Of a stretch of DNA of 64,000 bases, positions 57,771-64,000 are shown one piece after another. Every line of letters starts with the position of its first letter. The stretch's first letter is position 1. The notes under the pieces were generated by a model. That model was given only the letters and a program-made list of their open reading frames with translations, had not been told where the DNA came from and did no database searches. The translations under genes and the position numbers were made by a program. This stretch comes from Aquila chrysaetos chrysaetos (taxonomy: Eukaryota > Chordata > Aves > Accipitriformes > Accipitridae): the NCBI RefSeq assembly GCF_900496995.4, contig NC_044020.1, positions 14,030,001 through 14,094,000 of the forward strand, given 5' to 3'.

Positions 57771-60700
57771 GTAATATTTGCATATTCATCTGTACCTATT
57801 TACATATGCAACTGTATTTGCAATTAGTTTTTCAGCTGTTTGAGCATGGATGCAGGATGTTAGCCTGATGTTTAGTGTAATGCATCTCTTATTTCATTCA
57901 TTTAAAATAATGGGAAGAGATGCTGATGGAAACAAAGCTGTTTGTATTTAGATTACTGTTTTCATTTGAGCTATGCCAGGGCCGACTGGTGTTTATGAAG
58001 CAAATAAGTGATTTAGTAGCTGTCTTGAGGTTAGGAGGGGTGGATATATATTATCTTTGTTGAGCCATCTTGAGAATTTGTGTCCACGCTTGCTTTTTTT
58101 GGGAGGCAAGTGGAAGTAAGCAGGGGTGAGGTGGTGTTTACCAGCATAAACTCTGAGCGATGACTTGAGCGATCTTATGTGCTAAATAGTTTTGCCCTAT
58201 TACGTTGTTGTCAGTCAGTGGTAGTGCAGAGATGTGAGACTTAACCTGGCCTATGCTGCATGTATTTATTAATTTATTTTTAAGAAGTCAAGGACTGCAT
58301 GGAGTCAGACAGAGTCAGATGTTTCTTCCAGAACAGGTTTATGCATGTAGGAGGTTAAATAAATAAATAGGAGGCAGAATAAAAGAAGTTTGATTGATTG
58401 TGTTTTACATAAACCTAGGTAGTAAAACTCTATTTTGTGGTGGCAAGCACTTAAACAATGTTGTTTGTCAAGATTGTTTTGGTGGCTTGTCACTTCTTAA
58501 TGACATTTCAGTCACTACTAGTTCCTGTGATTCAGAACATTTTCTGATGAAAGGCGTATTAAAAAAAAAAAGACAATCTTCAGAATTTTTTTTTTTTGAA
58601 CAAGCATTTAAGAATGCATACTCTGTCATTTACTGAACTTAACCTGTCATGAAGTGAGAAATTCCTGAGAAGAAAAGACAGTATCAAAGTTATGACAGAA
58701 ATGATTTTACCAGTTTGGCACTAAAGCATATAGCATATGTTGGTTATATTATATATAGTTGATAAAATTAATCTTACTATATTTAAGGTATGTCTGTTAC
58801 TTCTACTTTGACTGCATCTGAGGTCCACGAAAGGAGAGGTACCTTAGTGTCAAGATGCTGTTTCATAAAACCCTTTGTTGGAAAATGTGCTTATTTTAGC
58901 TATAATGTCTCATTCTGAATATCCCATCTGGGCTAACTGGGCTGTAACTGGAAATGTATTGAGTACATATAAAGCTACAATGTGGAAAAGTCTGCTTTGT
59001 TCTGTAAATGCAACTGTTAGTCTTAAAGCTTTTTTTTTTTTAAATAATTTGGTTGTAGTTACCTTTTAAATATTTGCAAATTGAGGGGAAACTGTGCAAC
59101 TGATTCTCATTACTGAAACCTCTAAAATATTTGAATTAAAGAGCAATATTGAAACTTTATAGAGGAAGCTACAAATGCTTAAATAAACATTTTGTACTCA
59201 GTTAAGAGGACTTTTAAGCTCCTGAGTAAAAGTAACTGTTGAGTTTACTTTCCAGATATTATTTAGATACGTTAGCTTGTGTGATGGCAGGCTGTAGCTG
59301 GATTTGCTCTTAAAATACTCCAAAGCATTGATACTTTCCAAGTCTGTTCTTTAATCCTTATTGCTCTAAATGTTCCCTTTTAAACAGGAAATTCTCCTAC
59401 ATTTCCCCCACCCTCACTCGCAAAACCAGACAGTGACCACAGCTTCTCCTCTCCTGGTCATCTTTCACTGTAATTAGATCTCTCTTACAGTGTTTTTTAC
59501 TGCTTTCTGATCAAAGCCTCTGGATAAAATAATTTTCCCTTACTTTTAATCTGCCATGCTATTTCGCACTCTGTTTTGTAATGCCTTGGATGGACTTCAG
59601 GCTGTTATTGAACTAAGTGCAAACACTTTATCCTTCTGCTTCAGGATTTGTTTCATTCTTCCCTAACTCACTTTTCCTCTTGCTTTTCTGCTTTCCGTGC
59701 TTCCAACAGCTTTGATTTGTCTGACAGTTACTTTTTAAAAATCCTTTCTCCTACTTCTCCTCTCCTTGCTTGTAATTGAACAGTTGTTTCAGCTGCACTC
59801 CCAGGGTACGGTGTGGTAACAGCCGTGTGTTTATTTTGAAGTACTGTATGCATCTTCTGTGAATATTAAGTAGTTTATAGATACAGTCTGTATCTCCTTG
59901 TTGTCTGGCACGTGGCTGATGCCTGCTTGCGGAGAGCTGTACCAAAGCACTCTGCCCTACATGCTCTATATTCTCCCCTAGGGAGACAGCGAGAGAAGCA
60001 GCAGCCCATAATGAATATTACCTGCACTGCCTAATGCGCTGCTGGAAGGTAGCAGGGTATTACAGTAACAAGTGTGGTCTGAGAAATCTGGTTAGAACAA
60101 AAGGGATGTGAAAGCCAGTAAATGAAAATTAATAGTTGTTGTATAGAATCCCATCATAAGGAGGAAACTTCTGGGTTTTGGTAACAAAGACATACAAGGG
60201 ATAATAACAGTATGACATTACATTGTACTTGTCAGTGTGTTTTTCAAGCACTGTCATCAACTGTTGATACGATACCTTGACTGTCTCCAAGTTCCTTTCA
60301 TTGATGATTTTTGTGGTCCTTTAAAACACTGGTCAGTAGTCTTTCTACTTTCTATGGCTGAACGCTGTTGATTTATGAATTGAGAGGATTCTGATGCAAA
60401 GTACCTGTCACTTAATCTTGTTTTGCTTTAATTTGGTTATTGTGCTGACAGACCTTTCATGGGAAATAATTGAAGCAGTGATTTTGGCTATTGCCTGTTT
60501 CTGTTTTAGTTGCAGAACGCTTCTCTATTTTATGTGTTTCATTCATATGCGGTATTGACTCTGCTATATGGTACTTTCCCTTCATCTATTTTTCTTAGAT
60601 CCAAGTAAGTCCTTACTCTTTGTCCGATTTCTGTATCGTTTTACAATATAAGGGGATTATCCAGAAAGGCTAGTTTTAGTTTGCCTTAGTAATGTTAACC

Positions 60701-63700
60701 TCTTCCATCTCCTTTGGGGTCGGAGGGTGAGGGACTCCTCTAGAGGGCAGTTCAGGGCAGGATCCGAATTACAGCCACCTGGCATCACCCACTGGAGGAC
60801 CTTCTCTCTTTCCATTGCATGTATACAGAACATGGGGAAATAAGGCACATGAGGTGTAGGTAGTATTTCTGTACCTCCCTTGAGTCTCCTTCTGCAGCAG
60901 TCTCCCAGTGAAGTTTCAGCACTCCAGTTAAACTAGAGAATGTATCTGATGGGTCAAAAAAACAACCAAAAAAAGCGATCTTTCCCAACAGGAGTGGTAC
61001 TATTTTATCTCTGCTAGAACTGGTAGGAGAAATTGAATGCTTTTGTCCATTCCCCTCCCTTTCCTCCTATGGTCATCTCCCACAAACCTCTGCTTTCCTG
61101 CATTTCATACTAGAGAGTTCTTTTTCTGATATATGTCTTTTTGTTCCAAAAACCCAGATAAGAGAAAATCTTCAAGATATTTGTTAGATTTCAAGTTAAA
61201 ACTTCTTGTTTTTGCAGACATAATATCCTTTATGAGACCGATGGGTTTTGGAGGGGTTTTATATAGTGAAGAGAAAACTCAGGCAAATTACTTAGAAAAT
61301 TACCTCACTGTATTTTCTTTTGGATCTCTTGGTTGGTCTTGATTTTGTTGCAGGAAAGATGGCTTCAATTACAAGAGCTAAAAATACTTCTGGCTTCAAG
61401 CAAAGAAGGCTGATCTAAATCAATATCTGACTACTGCTTTGAAATTTCTATTTGGATAGCTTCTCTTCAGTGCAGGGACTGAAGGGAGAACCATCCGCGG
61501 TATTCTAGACTGTTAAAGAAAAGACAGTTTCATTGGACAAACCAATCTTTTAACATTATGGCTCTATAGTATTCTGTAGTGGATTTCAGTATATTATTCT
61601 GTAATGGATTTCAGTGTCTCCCGAGGAAAATCCAGCAAACTTAACTGGGCAGTAGTTTGAGAGATTATTCCTATTACAGTTTTGGCAGAATAATGATTCT
61701 GCATAGCACTCACTTCAGTTTATTTAAAGCAAAGTCCATTAGCAGTAAATTCTGTTACTTTTGGTAAGTTTTCAGGTAGGTGAATAATACAAATTGCTCA
61801 GATAAATCTGATAAAACACACACAATAAGATATTATCTGCATAAGTTCATGTGGTTTGAGGCAACAGACAAGTACAATTATTTAAAATGTGTGGAAGCTC
61901 TCAGTTATTTGTTAATTAGATTGTGGAGAGATGCTTTAGTATTTTTTCAGAACTCTTGTAGTATTTATAACTACTGGTTCGTACACAGAAAATAAATATC
62001 AAATATTGGAAAACATTTCTACTTTTTCCCCCCTGAAGTTCATGCTCCTTATAGAAGCTTCCAGTCTGCTGTAGTTGTTAGTACTACTTACTTTTTAAGT
62101 GAGTCAAAGTACTTTGATTTTGTGATTCAATATATTTGTATTATAAATGCTTCTTTGTGTTTCATCAAGGAGTAACTTCTAGTGTATTTCTGTTTTTTAA
62201 TCTACTTCCCTGTGGTTTGACCCCATCCCATGAGCCTGTGGCTATAACAAAAATTCTGAAGGAAAGTAGTTTTTCTGTGTTTTCCTGATAGAATGAGAAA
62301 TCTTAAATAATCCCTTAGCTCATATAGCATCTGGAAGATATATAATCAATGCCACTACTGCACGGTGGCATAGATTACTCAAGAGGTGAGCGAGGTTTTG
62401 ACAGTTTTACAGTTTCCCTGAGGGGCATGCTATCCACAGGACTTTAATCCAATTATTGTGCACAATGTTATTTTGACCATTTATTATCTGTTTTGGAATT
62501 ACTGTATGAAGTGCTGTATATAGTCAGTGATCAAGGCATTTTAGTGGTTTCACACACACATTTCTTATAGCTGAGTAGCGTTGAACTGGGTTATTGGGAG
62601 AAATGGGTTATGTTTATTTGTTCACTTCAGTTAGAAGTGAACTCTGTTACATCTCAGGAAATACAGGTACAGGTAGGCAGAGATGGTCAGGTTTCACGCA
62701 TTGTGGGGTGAGCTCAAGGCTCCTTAGTGGCCATCCCAAATCTAATAGGAGTACCCCTTTTATGTGGTTTTGACCGTCATGGGTTGGATATCTATCATTG
62801 CAAAATCTTCTGTCATCAGGGGACACTTTGACTAGCTGTTGCAGAATATCTTGGTTTTCTTTGTACTCCATCCCTGTATCTTCACTTACCCTTCATCGTA
62901 CCTACTGTTGGTCTGTAGGAAATGAAGGAGTTTTTGAGGTGGTTTTAGCTTAGATGAATAACTCATTCCTTAGAAACCTTCCTCTTAGGGCAAAACAGAC
63001 CTATTTTGGCTGAAAAGTCACAGGCTGAAAAGGTACATGTTGTAGGTCAGACCAATCTAGTTTGTGGTAATGAGGGAGCTATTTCCTGAGGCAAGGAAGG
63101 GATTTTTGGGGGTGTGACTTGGAGAAATTAAGAGGTGGTCCCTCCAAGAATGTGAACTGCCACTTAATTAAGCCTCCTCTCTGCCCACAAAAAAAGTTGA
63201 CTGCTAGTTGGCAATGTCTTGTCTCTTTTTGGTTCTTAATATTTTGGATTTTTGTAGTTTCTTTTAAGCTGAGCATTCTTATGGTTTATAAAGAGCTGCT
63301 TTTAAACATTTATCAGATCAAGGGCTACATCTATATATGGCAGTCTGTGTTCTGGAGTTTGCTGGGGTAATGGATATACTTTTCATTGAAGGAAACAGGT
63401 CAATATGTTTGTAAAGAGATTTCTTACATTTTCGTCACTCAGTGCTTATAGAAATTTAGATGCTTATGCTCATTGTTTTAAAAAGTCTGAGATGTTAGAG
63501 AAATATTAGAATCATGCTAAAACTAAATTTTTAAGTCAATGTTGACTATACAGAAGTTAATAATAGAGACCAAGGAGAACTTGAAAACAGAGATATTGGT
63601 AAATTAAAATTACAAGCATGAAAAAAAAAAATCATGCGCAATCTGTGACATCAATGGCTTTCTTTTTCATTCACCTTGCATTCACTTGAGCTAAAAAGGC

Positions 63701-63993
63701 ATAACACCTTTTCAGTCTCTCCTTATAGTTGCTGTTGTCTCTTGTTAGTATGACACAAACATCCGATGTGCAGGCTCTCTAGCTCTGATGAATGACTTCC
63801 CATCCCTCCTCCTCCTGGGATCAAACCTGGGGAACGGATTAGTCTTGTATTGTTACTAAACTTCTGGAATGGCCTTATTGGTGGAGTTTTACCGCAGTAT
63901 TACATTTATTTAGTAGTCCTAACACTGTCTGATTGTCAGTGATGCGCATGGTACTTGATGGACTTTCAGAATATGTTTTCCCCTACTTTGTAG
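57771..63993 (+). other. BCL2L13: BCL2L13 intron 2
   Basis: At least 6.2 kb of AT-rich sequence. I searched for the next human-like segment (LDIASQSLDQEI, LKVKTEIEEELK) and did not see it. A candidate acceptor, TTTTCCCCTACTTTGTAG, ends at 63993. The last seven bases would join the split Gly codon to read G-Y-L. Confidence 0.7.
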
Positions 63994-64000
63994 GTTACCT

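Overview
This window is vertebrate nuclear DNA, most likely from a bird. It holds split genes with GT-AG introns, CpG-island promoters, a CR1-type LINE tail and a long terminal repeat of a type I associate with avian endogenous retroviruses. Protein-coding sequence covers only a few per cent. I recognise three genes, all from the block that in human lies in the cat-eye-syndrome region of 22q11: the 3' half of CECR2 (+), a complete ATP6V1E1 (-) and the 5' end of BCL2L13 (+). Human order is CECR2, SLC25A18, ATP6V1E1, BCL2L13, so synteny is conserved except that I cannot find SLC25A18. The species is not resolved.

Region by region. 1-3209 is CECR2 intron. 3210-12992 holds ten CECR2 coding exons whose phases join into one frame of 1,095 codons plus stop: the basic/charged segment before the bromodomain, the whole bromodomain, and the long Pro/Gly/Ser-rich tail ending in LDQS. 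A short 3' UTR ends after a poly(A) signal at 13435. From about 13.45 kb to 38.4 kb lies a 25 kb interval without a recognisable gene. Its middle (about 20-31 kb) is GC-rich and carries two poly-G runs, a candidate hAT-type transposon (28.34-28.62 kb), an unexplained 83-codon ORF (29.63-29.89 kb) and a retroviral LTR (about 30.18-31.30 kb). ATP6V1E1 occupies 38.4-50.5 kb on the minus strand: nine coding exons give exactly 226 residues, the human length. Its CpG island faces that of BCL2L13 about 1.3 kb away. BCL2L13 has a mostly non-coding first exon ending at 51956 and its first coding exon at 57581-57770; a possible next acceptor lies at the last bases of the window.

Function. CECR2 is a bromodomain chromatin-remodelling subunit. 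ATP6V1E1 is a peripheral-stalk subunit of the V-ATPase that acidifies lysosomes. BCL2L13 is an outer-mitochondrial-membrane BCL2-family protein and mitophagy receptor. The shared region between the last two contains an exact CLEAR palindrome (the TFEB/TFE3 site), an attractive link between lysosome acidification and mitophagy. The reading frame upstream of the BCL2L13 start codon is open through exon 2 and the whole of exon 1, so a proline-rich N-terminal extension is formally possible.
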